NCBI RefSeq assembly: GCF_000341285.1
Contig: NW_005178448.1
Span: 31,612 to 95,611 of the forward strand
From: Galdieria sulphuraria
Lineage: Eukaryota; Rhodophyta; Bangiophyceae; Galdieriales; Galdieriaceae
Direction of reading: 5' to 3'
DNA length: 64,000 nucleotides
The notes under the pieces were generated by a model. It did not search any database and was not told where the DNA came from. It saw only the letters and a list, made by a program, of their open reading frames with translations. Positions 10,961 to 22,437 of the stretch are shown piece by piece (within the stretch, counting starts at the first letter, position 1; each line of letters opens with the position of its first letter). The translations under genes and the position numbers were made by a program.

Positions 10961-12360
10961 TTATTGATTCTTTTTCGTTTCGGAATCATCCTTTTCGAGA
11001 GCATGAATACGTTCTGTCAGCGTAGGATGGCTATTATGATAAAGAGAATACAGTGGGTCTGGATGCATTGTTGACAAATTTTCTAAATGGAGCGTTACGA
11101 GAGCCTCGATAAGATAAGATGAATATCCCATATTTCTTGCATAATCATCTGCTGAATATTCAAATCTTCTGCTAATAAAGTTCATGATCAAGCTAAGCAC
11201 ACTATCTAACGGAGTAAGTAGCTCACTAAAGAGAAGAAGACCAATGATATGTGCTTTTGTATCAAATCCAAAGGAGCGATAAATCGACTCATTGTTTGCC
11301 GTCTTGCCATACGACCATGAAAGTACTAAGCTATGTAAAAGTCCAATAAGAAGCATTTTCTGAGTATGCTTCATTTTCCAATGACCCATTTCATGAGCCA
11401 ACACTGCGAGAATTCTCTCGTCATGATCCTTGTTCTGTTCTAATAATGAATCGTAAAGGACGATCCCTTTCTTCCAGATACCATACATAAAAGCATTACT
11501 ATGTGAAGATCTCTTCGAACCATCCATCACATATATCTTATTCAGAGGAAATCCTACCTGTGTAGCAAGCTCTTCAATCTCTTGACGTAACTTTTGATCT
11601 TGCAACGGTTGAAATTTGTTGAACAAAGGCATTATCAAAGGAGGGTATAATAAAGCCAATAAAATACTTAATGAACTTGTGAACAGCCAAAAATAAAGCC
11701 ACAGTTTTTGTCCACTCAGTTCCAGGACGTACCACAGTCCCATTAAGGAAGGATATCCAATCACTGCAGAAATCAACGTTCCAGTAACGAGATCCTTCAC
11801 AAAAAGCTTCCCTGTGGTTTTGTTAAAACCATATCTTTGTTCCAATACGAATGTATTGTAAATACGAAAGGGCAAGGAGATGAGCTTATTTCCTAAAAAC
11901 AGTACAGAGGAAAACAACAGAGTTGTTTGCAATTCTGCCGGTATGGAATTCATAAAAGAGTGTTTTTCTATGATTTGTGAACAATACTTCCACAATCGAG
12001 GCAAAGAGTGGGTTGCAAAGAGGGTCATGTGAACCCCCGTTTGTATCACTTCGCTAAGAATGGAGAAAGTGTTCTTGTCCTTCCCATAATTCTGAGCTTT
12101 TTGAAATTTTTCTGGTTTCACTTGTTTTTCTAATTCTTTGGGAATGTATTTCAACTCATAACACTTGCGCTGTCTCCAATCTAGATAAAGTTCCACAGCA
12201 CTGACGCCGGCCTAACAAAAACCGCTTAATCCACTTGTATTTTGCTAAAGTAAGATTGACATACTTGGAAAAGCAAAACATATTGGAGATATGGAGTGGT
12301 TTCGTTATCGTCACTTGAGAATAACGAAGCACTCCATTCACGCAGCCAACCTAACAACAT
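10961..12360 (-). CDS. STE24: CAAX prenyl protease 1 (STE24 type)
   Basis: Two exons (12265-12360 and 10961-12211; 53-nt intron) give 448 aa. The zinc-protease motif HEMGH sits in VLAHEMGHWKMKH. The third metal ligand region is RRFEYSADDYA, and the GSKRSSHSNAFMYG block is diagnostic of STE24/ZMPSTE24. Several hydrophobic helices surround them, as in this ER membrane barrel. It removes the last three residues of farnesylated CAAX proteins and can make a second cut in some substrates. The first exon supplies the first membrane helix and ends 49 bp from the stop of the neighbouring oxidoreductase gene on the same strand. Confidence 0.9.
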
Positions 12361-12409
12361 GTGATCCAATCGAAAATCCAATACTTGCAATGATGTTACT
12401 TGAAGACTT

Positions 12410-13477
12410 TTACATTTTTGGATGCGCAAGAACACTCGCAGTGGAGTCTATTTCATCTACTCTAACTGTTCTCTTTTCTTTCATCGATTGCAAAGCTGCA
12501 TAAGCCAAAACTACTGGAATTCTACCATCTAATCCACTTACAGGAGGAGTTTTGTGGTTCTGAATGATATCCACAAAAGTTTCCATTTCTCGTGCATATG
12601 CTTCTTTATATCGGTCCATAAAAAAATTCAACGGAAGGTCCCTATGAATGGTCTGAGAGTTACTTATGATTGCTGTATTGGGAAAATTGTTGCCAATGTT
12701 GACTGAGCCATTGGAACCCAGAATTTCGATTCTCTGATCATAACCATATGCAGCCTTTCTACAACATTCTATTGTGCCGATACAATCGTTTGCAAATTTT
12801 ACACTTACAACAGCACAATCGATATCTCCAGCTTCACCGATGGCAGGATCCACCAAGTTTGCTCCCAAAGAGGTTACTTCCACTATCTCTGATCCCATAC
12901 AGAAACGTGCCATATCAAAGTCATGTGTCATCATATCAAAAAATAAGCCGCCTGATTGCTTAATATAGCTAATAGGAGGGGGAGCTGGGTCTCTTGAGAC
13001 GATGTGTAACATGTAAGGTGTTCCAACTTCGCCAGACTTTACAGCTTCCCGTACTCTACGAAAGTTGGCATCAAAACGTCGCTGGAATCCTAGTTGAAAC
13101 AAAATCCCTGCTCTTTCAACGGCAGTCAAAGCTAGGTCGATTCTTTTCAAGTCGTAATCGATAGGTTTTTCACAAAATATGTGCTTTCCGGCACGGGAAG
13201 CGGCAACAATAATATCTGCGTGAGTATCTGAAGGAGAACAAACGACGATACCGTGAACTTGAGGTAACTTGAGAACTTCTTTCCAGTCTTGAAATACCAA
13301 AGGGATGTGGAACTTTTCGGCTGCTGTGGTGGCAGCTTCATAAATAAAATCTGCTACCGCTACCAGTTGGACGCCCGGTACTCTAGTCAACGCTTCACAG
13401 TGTACCAAACCAATACGACCAGCACCTATTACAGCAATACCTACTTGGTGCTTCGTATTATTATTTTCACGTGACAT
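12410..13477 (-). CDS. Inositol 2-dehydrogenase-like Gfo/Idh/MocA oxidoreductase
   Basis: A single uninterrupted exon of 355 aa is read from the ATG at 13477; upstream in-frame codons lack an ATG. An NAD(P)-binding Rossmann motif (AVIGAGRIGLVH) is followed by the catalytic-lysine motif CEKPI and the FFDMMTHDFDMARF segment with the Asp/His pair of inositol dehydrogenases. The C-terminal alpha/beta domain is complete. The likely reaction is oxidation of myo-inositol or a related polyol at the expense of NAD(P). The gene is intronless among intron-bearing neighbours and looks strongly like bacterial enzymes, which makes gene transfer from bacteria plausible. The substrate is inferred from the family only. 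Confidence 0.82.
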   Translation of the reverse strand: MSRENNNTKHQVGIAVIGAGRIGLVHCEALTRVPGVQLVAVADFIYEAATTAAEKFHIPLVFQDWKEVLKLPQVHGIVVCSPSDTHADIIVAASRAGKHIFCEKPIDYDLKRIDLALTAVERAGILFQLGFQRRFDANFRRVREAVKSGEVGTPYMLHIVSRDPAPPPISYIKQSGGLFFDMMTHDFDMARFCMGSEIVEVTSLGANLVDPAIGEAGDIDCAVVSVKFANDCIGTIECCRKAAYGYDQRIEILGSNGSVNIGNNFPNTAIISNSQTIHRDLPLNFFMDRYKEAYAREMETFVDIIQNHKTPPVSGLDGRIPVVLAYAALQSMKEKRTVRVDEIDSTASVLAHPKM

Positions 13478-16400
13478 GGAAAACAACAATTCTAAAAGTC
13501 GAATGTTCACATGGCTCGTGTGATAAGGAGATGACCGGATTCCCTTGGACACAACAGCTTGGATGATTATTAGTATAAAACTTGTTTTGATTCTATCTTG
13601 AGAATAGAATGATATTCAAAGAAATTCAATCAAATGATTTCAAATGCAAGCAAAAAACACCGGGTCGAAATATATTCCTCGAATTGCGTATCCAACACGA
13701 CCAGTTGAGTAGGTTACCATTCAAAAAGGATAAAGAAAAGCATAGCAGTAGAATAAGAGCTAAGGGGCTGTTTGTTTTATTCTCACAAAGGATAAGCAGT
13801 AACACTGCTACATTGGATATATCTGGGAAGTTATGGAAGCTATACAGCTATGATGGATTGAAATAGAAATAAAAAATGTTTGAGATGATGCACATCTTAC
13901 TTTCAAAGTAAGGAATGCAAAGCTAAGGAAAATAGATTAAGACAACAAGTCATATCACAGAAGAATTGGACGGTTAAAAGCTGGCTGCATCAACTCAGAG
14001 AGACTTGCTGATGGGAAGAAAATATGACATTATATTGTCCACTGATGAGAAAAAAAAGATGAAAAGAAGAACTGGTAAGATAAATCAATGCTTTGGAAAT
14101 GATATGAAGAAGCAGTCGATGGAATATAGAGAGCAACTGAATTTCAATTCAAAGCAATCTCGTAAAAGGAACATTCCCAATATGATAACAAAAAGAACCG
14201 TAGATAACCCTGAAGACTAGTTACAATGAATAGAGAATTGTACATTTCGAAAAAAAACAACTTATGAGCATCAACGAGTTATATCCCCGCATTCTCCAAT
14301 GTTCGATAAAAGCACGCCTTGTGTGACTTTCAAATGTCGTCTTATAAAAGATGTTCTATAATATATTAGATGAAAGAGGACATCCAGATTGACCATTTCT
14401 TCAAAATATTGTAAAAAGTATATCAGCTGATGATACAAAATGTCTATAGACACAAAGAATATATAAACTCTTTCATTTACATGTTCATATCATTCAAGTG
14501 CTTATTTGGTCTTGGTCTATTATGAAGAAGCTTTTCAAGGCAAGACCATCTTCTTGACCTGTTTATCCTTCATCTACATTCTCAAATATTCATTCTGCAG
14601 GATTCTGTCTTTTTGAGGATGTGCTCCTCTTTTAGTCAACAAAATATTCAATCATATTTTGAGAAAGACTATTCAAATGAACAAGTTTGACTTTCAGAAG
14701 AGAAAAACAGCACCTTTGACATTCTCAATCTGAAGTAGGTACGTATAGAAACAAAATGGAACCCCATCCAGCCAATTCCACTTCAATGCTTACTCGCCTG
14801 TTGCTCCTGTAGTAATTGAACATGTATTTTGTATAAAGAACTAGAACCAACTAAAAGATGTTAAATATCTCTCAGCTGCAGTATATTCAATAACGTTTCT
14901 ACCCTTTGTCAATGCCATAATCGAACACTTCTGGAGGTTAACGATCGTGCAGAAAGCTCCAAGGCTTTTCGAAGAGTGGCATATTGTCATGAATATCTTG
15001 TTGATCAATGTATCCGGCAATTCTTCGAAATAAAAGTTACTTTTTCATTTTCTGTTGATTCTTATTTCTCTTTGTCAAATGCCTTGGATCTTTCTTACGA
15101 TAAGAAATTCAATTCAACATCGTATCTATGAAATATCATTTGACAAACAACTCGTCATTCTCGTTGAGATGCTCAGCTAAAAACTATTTTTGAAACTAGA
15201 ATGTTATAAAAAGGATTCTTCCAGGTGAAGATGATTCTTGGAAATGGAATATCGTGAATCAACTTTTGTAAACGCATCCGTTGCATTTAAAGGAAATATT
15301 ACGATGGGTAAGATATCTAAGTTCAATTTTCCATTGGAAACGATTCTTTCCTTTCCAGAAAATATTTTTCAGGCTGCCGAAGAGACAAACACTGAAATAA
15401 AAGTCGTCCTCCTTCACACCAACAACAAATAGAGTAGAAGCCTCTCTAGCTGAACGATATAGGCTTCTTCCTGCTCTGATATAGAATGTAAGTTTAATAT
15501 GAAGTCTTTGCATATATCTATCAGAGCTAGAAAGGAGAAATAAAGTCTAAAAAATGATGATAACAATCAACCCTTTGCATCAATTACTCGTGAATATACC
15601 ATATAGCGAAGAAATGTACATTGTAGCCAATTCTAAAGAAGAGATTCGACTTTAAAGAAGCACATCTAAAGGAATCAATTCTTCCTTTGTATAATAAAGT
15701 TGCCAAACTCATTTTCAATGGCCGCATTAGTATATAATTGATTGGGCTTAGCGAAATCAGTCAAATCCATCGAGCTGAAATATATTTTACGAGGAAATAC
15801 AAACCCATCAGATACAACACAGAAATCAAGAAATCCATTCGCAACAGCAGATGATACACACAATGAACCGAATAAGACTTGGAATGGTAATATCCAGCAC
15901 AGTTATACAAAGATCTGAGAATCCATATCCTTTGCCTCCGTCCTTTTTATTAAGAGCGATCATAAATAGAAAATAAATGAAAAAATATGGATTCGAAAAG
16001 CAGGCAGAAATTTTCATAACAGGCTGTGAAAGAAAGAAGAATAGTAAACTAAAAAGTAACCGAACAATGCTTATTCAATACGGCTCTACTGTCCAGTATT
16101 TCTGGTAAGGTTTTCAAAAGTCCTAGCCGACTATACAATTCAAACACCTGAATATAATTTGGCTCCCATTTCAGTAGGTTTCCTATTCCAAAATAAGACA
16201 ATCACGATGAGACTCATCACAAAATGCATCTATCTGTTCTTCACCTCGATGTTCATCTTAGAGGTTCATAAATTACGCTAAATGTGATTGTAAAGAGTGA
16301 CGAGGCTGAGAACTTGCACGTAGAATTAACCAAGACGTTAACGGATGCAAAAAAACTCTTTCGGTATACTCTTTTTAGTTCCTTCTTTGCCATTGAGTTG

Positions 16401-17556
16401 GACCTCTCAAGTTTTCTCCCGTTGCAGTCCAGCAAGTGCTTGAATTCACTATTTCACAAGTTCCTTTCACACAAGAATGAGAATTTCGAGAAAACATTCG
16501 TAAAGTTCTTCTGAAAATCTGGAACTCTGCCTCGCATTCGTCTTTACAATGATCTGGGTCTGAAACAGAACAAAGCAAATCAGGGATGGACCTAGCTTCC
16601 GGTTTCTTCAATCCAGTGCTTTCAAAATAGATAAGAGGATGGTCTTTGAATCAACAGCAGACAGGAAGTGAAGCAATTCTAAAAATAAAATTTCCTTCTC
16701 ATTCTGTTTTAACTTGCATGAAAATTTGCGCAAGTTTCTAGTATGGAAAACATTGCCATATTTCTTATATCAAGCCATATCTATCTATAAGTATGCTAAA
16801 AGATATTTCTTCAGTAGCGAGACTCATAGGATGTGTTTCTTCATCCATATAATCTCAAAATACTATAGACATGAGCAACTTGTTCCAGTTGTTCCTTGCA
16901 CTCTCGATCTGTAGTTTTTCAAAGGATCTTAGCATGATATGGGGAAAGTACATCAAAGAGCTTTCATATTTCAGGCTTGTTTAGAACAATGTTTCCAGTT
17001 GAATATGATCTATCTTCTTCTTCTTTCAAAAGTGGGATATATTTACTAGCATTTTGAAATGAATTGCAAACGAAACAAAGATGTCTTGATCAGTATTATG
17101 AATAAAATTTCTCATTTTGAACTCAAACCGATGAAAAACGCAGCCTTTATAGAGTCGTTAAAATTTTTGAAAAGCCAATCTGAACATGGTAGCTGAAGGT
17201 GCGTTGTGATAGCCCCTGACAGCTGGTGCCAGAGTGACAATATATCTCATCAAAGCATAGATAACCTTACAAAAACTTCAATTTGGCCCAGGTTTTGAGA
17301 AGGAGAAATGAATGCAATCTTTGAAACATACCTAAAGTGATGAAAGCAAGGTCAAGGAGTTTCGAGCTTAAACTTGCTCAGCAAATATCTCAACTTTATT
17401 AGGAAGTTCTACGTGAAAAATACTACGTGAACTAAGTAATAACTGTTATTTAAATAATCTTGACTAGTCAGACTCTCTCGAGAAGAAACTTGCTTTTTGT
17501 GGCTAAAAGGCGCCTCAATTCCCTTTTTTCTATTGCCCATTTGATTGGTTTTGAAA
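13478..17556. other. Long stretch without a convincing gene
   Basis: About 4.1 kb of A/T-rich sequence. Open frames here are short (at most about 85 codons), overlap on both strands and show no family motif. A minus-strand piece at about 16375-16611 is Cys-rich, but it has no clear start or partner exon. No tRNA, rRNA, transposon end or tandem repeat was recognised. It could hold regulatory DNA, unrecognised noncoding RNA or decayed genes. Confidence 0.5.
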
Positions 17557-18543
17557 ATGACCGGACCCAGCTTGGATACCGGAAGGAGTCTTCACTTAAC
17601 GGAAAGGGCTGATTTGTTGAATGAGATAGTGGAACACCACAAAAGGGTTGACTCGGAATTAGGAGAATTCGAAGACCCTGACTCGACTTTGATTGATAAG
17701 AGGATGACGGAGAATGAACAGTTACGAACGCGTTCTACTGCACCCCAAGGACAAGTATTATTGAGTGGGGCTTTTCTATTATTTGCAAGAAGTGCAGCAA
17801 CAAGAGCAGAGAAAATTTCGGTAACTCACCAAGAATTTACTTTGGAAATGATTATCCGACGACTAAAAGCGTTGAACAAGTGTTCCGGTCCAAGTAGTGG
17901 TTCCAACTTGAACGGCTATGGCGAAGAACAGTCTCACTATGATGAAGATAACTTTGAAAATGTTGCAATTGATTGGAAGCAATTGGGTAAACAGCTTGCA
18001 AGGTTTTATCGAATTCCCCCTTCCGTTGCGTTTGTTCGAGGACCCATCAGAGCTCCGCCCAAGCTTCCTAGGACACGTAGTCGACTGGAAGGCAGCGCAA
18101 GGGAAGAGAAGCGGATGCGTCAGACAGATAATTACCTTGTTCAACGACCAACTTTGGTGGATCCCAATGAAGGTCTTGGCCAGATAGAGACTGACAAGAA
18201 GGTTCAAGATATGTGCAGAGCTATTCGTGCACAAGAAGAATCAAGTTTCTTTCAACTTGTATTGGACAAATCTTCGTATGCAAAGACAATTGAAAATATT
18301 TTTCATCTTTCGTTCCTTATCAAAGATGGACAAGTATCCATAGCGGAGAGAAATGGGGTACCATGGGTCAAGTATATGGACCCGAAGAGCTCACAACTTG
18401 AATCCAATCAAAGTGATAAACCAAATACATCGTCGGCTCCACTACGAACTGGCACTACACCGTCACAATTACAGTTTGAAAATGGTCAACTTATTCTTAG
18501 TCTCGACTACGAAACTTGGGAAGCATGGAAAAAATGTTTGTAG
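17557..18543 (+). CDS. NSE4: SMC5-SMC6 complex kleisin subunit NSE4
   Basis: An intronless 328-aa frame starting at 17557. The C-terminal third carries the Nse4 winged-helix signature SSFFQLVLDKSSYAKTIENI followed by HLSFLIKDGQVSI. The middle part (IDWKQLGKQLARFYRIPPSVAFV) fits the linker seen in plant and animal homologues, and the N-terminal helical region fits the SMC-binding part. Nse4 bridges the SMC5 and SMC6 heads and is needed for recombinational repair. It ends 124 bp from the convergent STN1-like gene. Confidence 0.85.
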   Translation: MTGPSLDTGRSLHLTERADLLNEIVEHHKRVDSELGEFEDPDSTLIDKRMTENEQLRTRSTAPQGQVLLSGAFLLFARSAATRAEKISVTHQEFTLEMIIRRLKALNKCSGPSSGSNLNGYGEEQSHYDEDNFENVAIDWKQLGKQLARFYRIPPSVAFVRGPIRAPPKLPRTRSRLEGSAREEKRMRQTDNYLVQRPTLVDPNEGLGQIETDKKVQDMCRAIRAQEESSFFQLVLDKSSYAKTIENIFHLSFLIKDGQVSIAERNGVPWVKYMDPKSSQLESNQSDKPNTSSAPLRTGTTPSQLQFENGQLILSLDYETWEAWKKCL

Positions 18544-18666
18544 CAACTGCATTGTTCTTATTTCATCCACTTTGTTCTATAGGTGTACTCTTTTCATTTA
18601 TATCCATTTTTGTTTATATAAAGATGCCTAAACGATAATAATCAATTTACAGTAGCTGTCTTTGTG

Positions 18667-19548
18667 TCACACTTGTTCCACTTTTTCTTTATAAGCTAGT
18701 CTCAGAATACTTTCCTCAACACGTTCCAAACTGATTTCCTCCACGTGGAAATATTCCTCTAGTCGATATGCAACTTCTCTTAAGGAAAGCGTCTTTGAGG
18801 CTATGTTTTGATTAAAAATTTGCATTACTTGTTTATCCAAAATATCATCGATAAGTAAAACATAAGTTTCAGGTTCCTTGGATAGAGGAATTAGATACCC
18901 CAAATGAATCAACAACTGCACTATCTGATTCCTTCTACAACTTGACAACTCTTGCATTTTCGGACAATTCTCTCGTTGAATTACTTCCCACAGTCTTTGG
19001 AGGCTGATCTTCCCACCTTGATTGAAATGTTTCTTCCACAATTTCCAACACGTAGCAGCAGCAGTGGAAACTTGAGCAGAAAAGGATAACACTGCATCCG
19101 TTTTCAAATTGTGTGCTCTTTGTTGTCGACGAATCCAATCTGACGGAATTTCTAACTCACAAACTTTTGACTTGTATTTTTGTATCTGTTGGAGCCAATA
19201 TTTACACTCTACGTCGGGATTATTATGGATGGCAATTTTAGTTGCGTTCAAGAAAGCCCCGTTTGACAACTTCCAATTACCGGTTACTTGAGCAACGTCA
19301 CCCAGTTGTAGTAACGTTTCCATTCCAAGTTTATCTCTTTTTGGGCACCTGAAAGCAGTCAACTGTAACGAGTCATCTATCATAAACTCTAGCCAGTCCC
19401 ATCTGTTTTCAAGTGAAACGATAACTCCGAACAGTTCACAAGTGATGATTCTGCTTTCACCTTGTTTTCTGAAAATATACCACTGAAAGTTACAACAAGG
19501 TGACTTATGATCGGTTGTATCAAATGTATACATTCGACCACTCATCAT
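18667..19548 (-). CDS. STN1-like CST-complex OB-fold protein
   Basis: A 293-aa intronless frame; ATGs at 19548 and 19545 are both usable. The N-terminal half has the pattern of an OB fold as in STN1: IT(C)ELFGVIVSLEN, then WLEFMIDDSLQLTAFRC, LQLGDVAQVTGNW and KYWLQQIQKYKSKV. The C-terminal half has two helical blocks that could be winged helices, as in animal STN1. STN1 acts with CTC1 and TEN1 at telomeres to recruit DNA polymerase alpha. Another RPA32-like OB protein is the main alternative. Confidence 0.6.
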   Translation of the reverse strand: MMSGRMYTFDTTDHKSPCCNFQWYIFRKQGESRIITCELFGVIVSLENRWDWLEFMIDDSLQLTAFRCPKRDKLGMETLLQLGDVAQVTGNWKLSNGAFLNATKIAIHNNPDVECKYWLQQIQKYKSKVCELEIPSDWIRRQQRAHNLKTDAVLSFSAQVSTAAATCWKLWKKHFNQGGKISLQRLWEVIQRENCPKMQELSSCRRNQIVQLLIHLGYLIPLSKEPETYVLLIDDILDKQVMQIFNQNIASKTLSLREVAYRLEEYFHVEEISLERVEESILRLAYKEKVEQV

Positions 19549-20344
19549 CAAAGACTCGCTCTCTCAAAACAGAAAAACTCCTCTCATTTTCAATCGAACC
19601 GTTTCTCTACCATTGGATTGAGGGTGCGTTGTGTTGCCTCCCACATTGTCTGTGATGTTGTAAAAAAGCCATTTCAAGTATGTTTTACGGATCCACACCA
19701 AAACATCTCAAGTTCCTGTAGTATCACGTGAGAAAATGAAAAGCATCATAACATTGTACCCCGAAAAGGAGTTCATTTTTAAATCTCGAACACTCTGTGA
19801 TCAAACTGAACAGTTTTACTAAGATACTGGACTAGAATGGTTGATGACAGCTTTCAATTCATGACAAAGTTAGTGAACTATCTTTGTAGAAGTTTCGAAT
19901 TGCCAGAAAATCATTCAAAAGAGTATTCAAAGCTGTCCCGTGTCTTGCCAAGAGTTTGTTATTTATTCGTTTCAACTTTGTATACTTGAAGCAGAAATCC
20001 AAATAACTTTCCTGAATATTGAAAATCCGCTTTTATTCCAGTTTATCCAAAAACTGGAAGTGTTCCTAGCAGGACAATAAGACAAAGACATTAGCAGTGT
20101 AAAACTAGAAAAGTTCCACTAAATCGATCAACGTGGTTGGAAAATATCCATGAATATCATTGTTCTTTCTATCTTCTTTACTTTGTTGTTGTCGATCTAG
20201 TTACTTGCTAAGCAATAATGGTAGGGGTTGTCCATCATATCCACAAATCGTCCCAATGGGAGAATCTCCAAAATCTCCTTTAATAGCTCCCCCTTCAAAT
20301 ACCCGCATAGTGCTTCATTATCTTTTCAAACTTATCTTTCGCAT
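19549..20344. other. Intergenic promoter region
   Basis: About 800 bp lie between the divergent STN1-like and phycobilisome-linker starts. Open frames are short and show no motif. It must contain the promoter of the highly expressed linker gene, but no element can be named with support. Confidence 0.4.
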
Positions 20345-21831
20345 ATGGATTCCAGCTTGTCGTTTGTCAACAGCTCCATCGTATGGGGAACTAACAGAAA
20401 CTATGTAGGTGGACTTTCAACTAGTGGTAAGTTATAAAGCATCGTAGTAACTGTCAAAGTGAAAGGATACATATTTGACTGTTAGGGTTTCGGGGTAGAC
20501 CAATAGCGTCCAATATCCAGAAGACTGGTAGATCAAGGCTTGTGTTTTATGCTCGAGCAGACAATGGCAAAGATTCCAAAGACTCCAAAGATATCTCATC
20601 GTCAAGAGATAAAGTAGAAAACAAAGCTGAAGAGAAGAAGGACGTTCGTAAACCTGCAGAATCCAGTGCTACCCCTTCTTCCGCACCCACCGCACGAGTA
20701 GAGGCACCAAAAGCACAGACTTCCTCAGCCACTACTAGTCAGCGAAGCAGTGCTTCAACCGAAGGATCTGGTGGCATTAAGATATCTCAAGGAGGAGTAA
20801 AAGATAATACTGCAGTTCCTAAATTTTCCAAGGATTATCTTTCTGCTAACGGTGTGTCCATGTTACCCAAAATCGGCTTTGAAAGAGTGAAGGAGAAGGA
20901 ATATAAGATCATACCTGGGAGAGTCCGAGCTGGACGCTTTCCACCAGATGAGACTAGAAACATTTTGGAAATGGCCTATCAACGAATATTTGGAAATAAC
21001 TATATCTTTGAAGCTGAAAGGGAAGAGCTGAAGACCATTGATTCGGCATTCCAGAATGGAAGGTATCGTGTGAAGGACTACATTCGTGCTCTGAGCAAGT
21101 CAGATGTGTTTAAGAACAAGTTTTTCTATAATCGTCCAGTTTATAACTCTATTGAGTTGTGTTTCCGAATTTTATTGGGAAGACCTTGCGACAGTTATGC
21201 CGAGTTGAAAGGCAAGACCTCTATTTATGACTCTCACGGTTTTGATGCACTTATTGACTCGTTCTTGGATGATGGAGAATATGACGAGGCTTTTGGATAC
21301 GATAATGTACCTTATAATCGTCCATATACTCTTGGTACTCGCAATTCCACTGCCCAGTTTGCTCAGTTATTACGAATGAGTAGTCGTGCAGCTGATGCCG
21401 ATTACAAGTCGAATGAACGCAAGGCATTTACTTCCAGCATTCAAGCTAACCGTTTTGGAATACAAACCGTGCCTCGACTTTTGAATCGTATTACTGCCCG
21501 TCGATCTATGGGAGGAAGACCAGGACCTGTTGGTGCTCCTTGTGCTGGTTTCCGTATGGGTGTGGAAGCTGATAATGATGGTAAAGTCTACCGTCTAGAT
21601 GTGACTGGATTCACTGAGTGGACCACTGGAGCTGCTGGTGCCGCAGGAATAACGTTGCGTTCTCGCTCGGGAAGATTATATCGTAACTCTACCAGTATGT
21701 CCAAGGGAGTCTTGTCTCAATTCCGTCGTTCCAATCAAGCTTATCTGATTCCTAAAGACAAGATGTTGGAGCGTATGATTCAGATCCATCAGAGAGGTGG
21801 CAAGATTGTCTCTGTTGTTCCCACTGCTTAA
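20345..21831 (+). CDS. Phycobilisome rod linker polypeptide, nuclear encoded
   Basis: Two exons (20345-20426, 20486-21831; 59-nt intron) give 475 aa. The first about 50 residues (MDSSLSFVNSS..., basic, no acidic residue after the start region) form a plastid transit peptide ending near FYARA. A Lys/Ser/Ala-rich stretch of about 100 residues follows. The pfam00427-type linker domain comes next (IIPGRVRAGRFPPDETRN, AYQRIFGNNYIFEAER, DYIRALSKSDVFKNKFF). The end is a CpcD-like cap (AYLIPKDKMLERMIQI then RGGKIVSVVP). A linker domain plus CpcD cap is the layout of CpcC-type rod linkers that stack phycocyanin hexamers. The gene is strong evidence for a red alga. Confidence 0.92.
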
Positions 21832-21927
21832 TTAGTGCAATTTGCTCGCAAGAAATAGTTATTCTTCTTACAATCTTTTGTTTCTGTTGAATAAAAGGGG
21901 TAGTTGTGTTTGGAAAGGCCGCGCTTA

Positions 21928-22368
21928 ATGTCTTTGTTGGATTTAAGAACCGCCTTTTTCAATTCTTCCTATGTCACACAGCCTATAGGAAATAAGAGTC
22001 ACGAAATACTTTGCAAATTGGAAAATATTCAGAGGAAAAAGGTTTGTCTTGCCTTTTGTAGTAAAGTATTTAAAGTTTTCTAGCTGGAGGATATACGCAA
22101 TGCTCCAGCTCCCCTTCCGTTAGGAGTGAAGAGTGAGACTTGCAGTGTTATGAACGACCACTCCAACCCCACTACAATAACAGAGGCAAGCAACAAAAAA
22201 ACTCTTATATTTTATTAACTGGAATTATTCTAGTTTGCTACTAACCAAGGTCAGTTAGGAAGCAATCGTCAAGGGGCTCCCTTGGACGATGATGCCATGA
22301 TAGAAGAAGAAGAAGAAGAAGAAGAAGAGACTTTAGCTAGTCCCATATCCTCCTGGATTGGACAATAG
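21928..22368 (+). CDS. Small acidic protein with poly-Glu tract, unknown
   Basis: Three exons (21928-22041, 22084-22185, 22234-22368) keep one frame for 116 aa. Intron 1 is 42 nt with GT-AG. Intron 2 is 48 nt and begins GC (cagag|gcaagc) with a normal ttctag end, a GC-AG intron. The N-terminus is helical (MSLLDLRTAFFNSS..., then LENIQRKKLEDIR), the middle is polar and the C-terminal part has eight or nine Glu in a row. No family is recognised. In-frame joining of all three exons supports a real gene. Confidence 0.55.
22302..22328. repeat. (GAA)n microsatellite inside a coding exon
   Basis: A run of GAA/AGA triplets encodes the poly-Glu tract of the small acidic protein. Confidence 0.9.
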
Positions 22369-22437
22369 CGCTGATATTGAGTGATTGGAAAGCATGACAA
22401 CGACTATCGGCTACAGCGAGCACCTTTTCGTCGAGCG

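Noticed and set aside
13609-13866. 85-codon plus-strand frame after the inositol dehydrogenase
   Set aside because: Composition is not protein-like, it has no motif and no partner exon.
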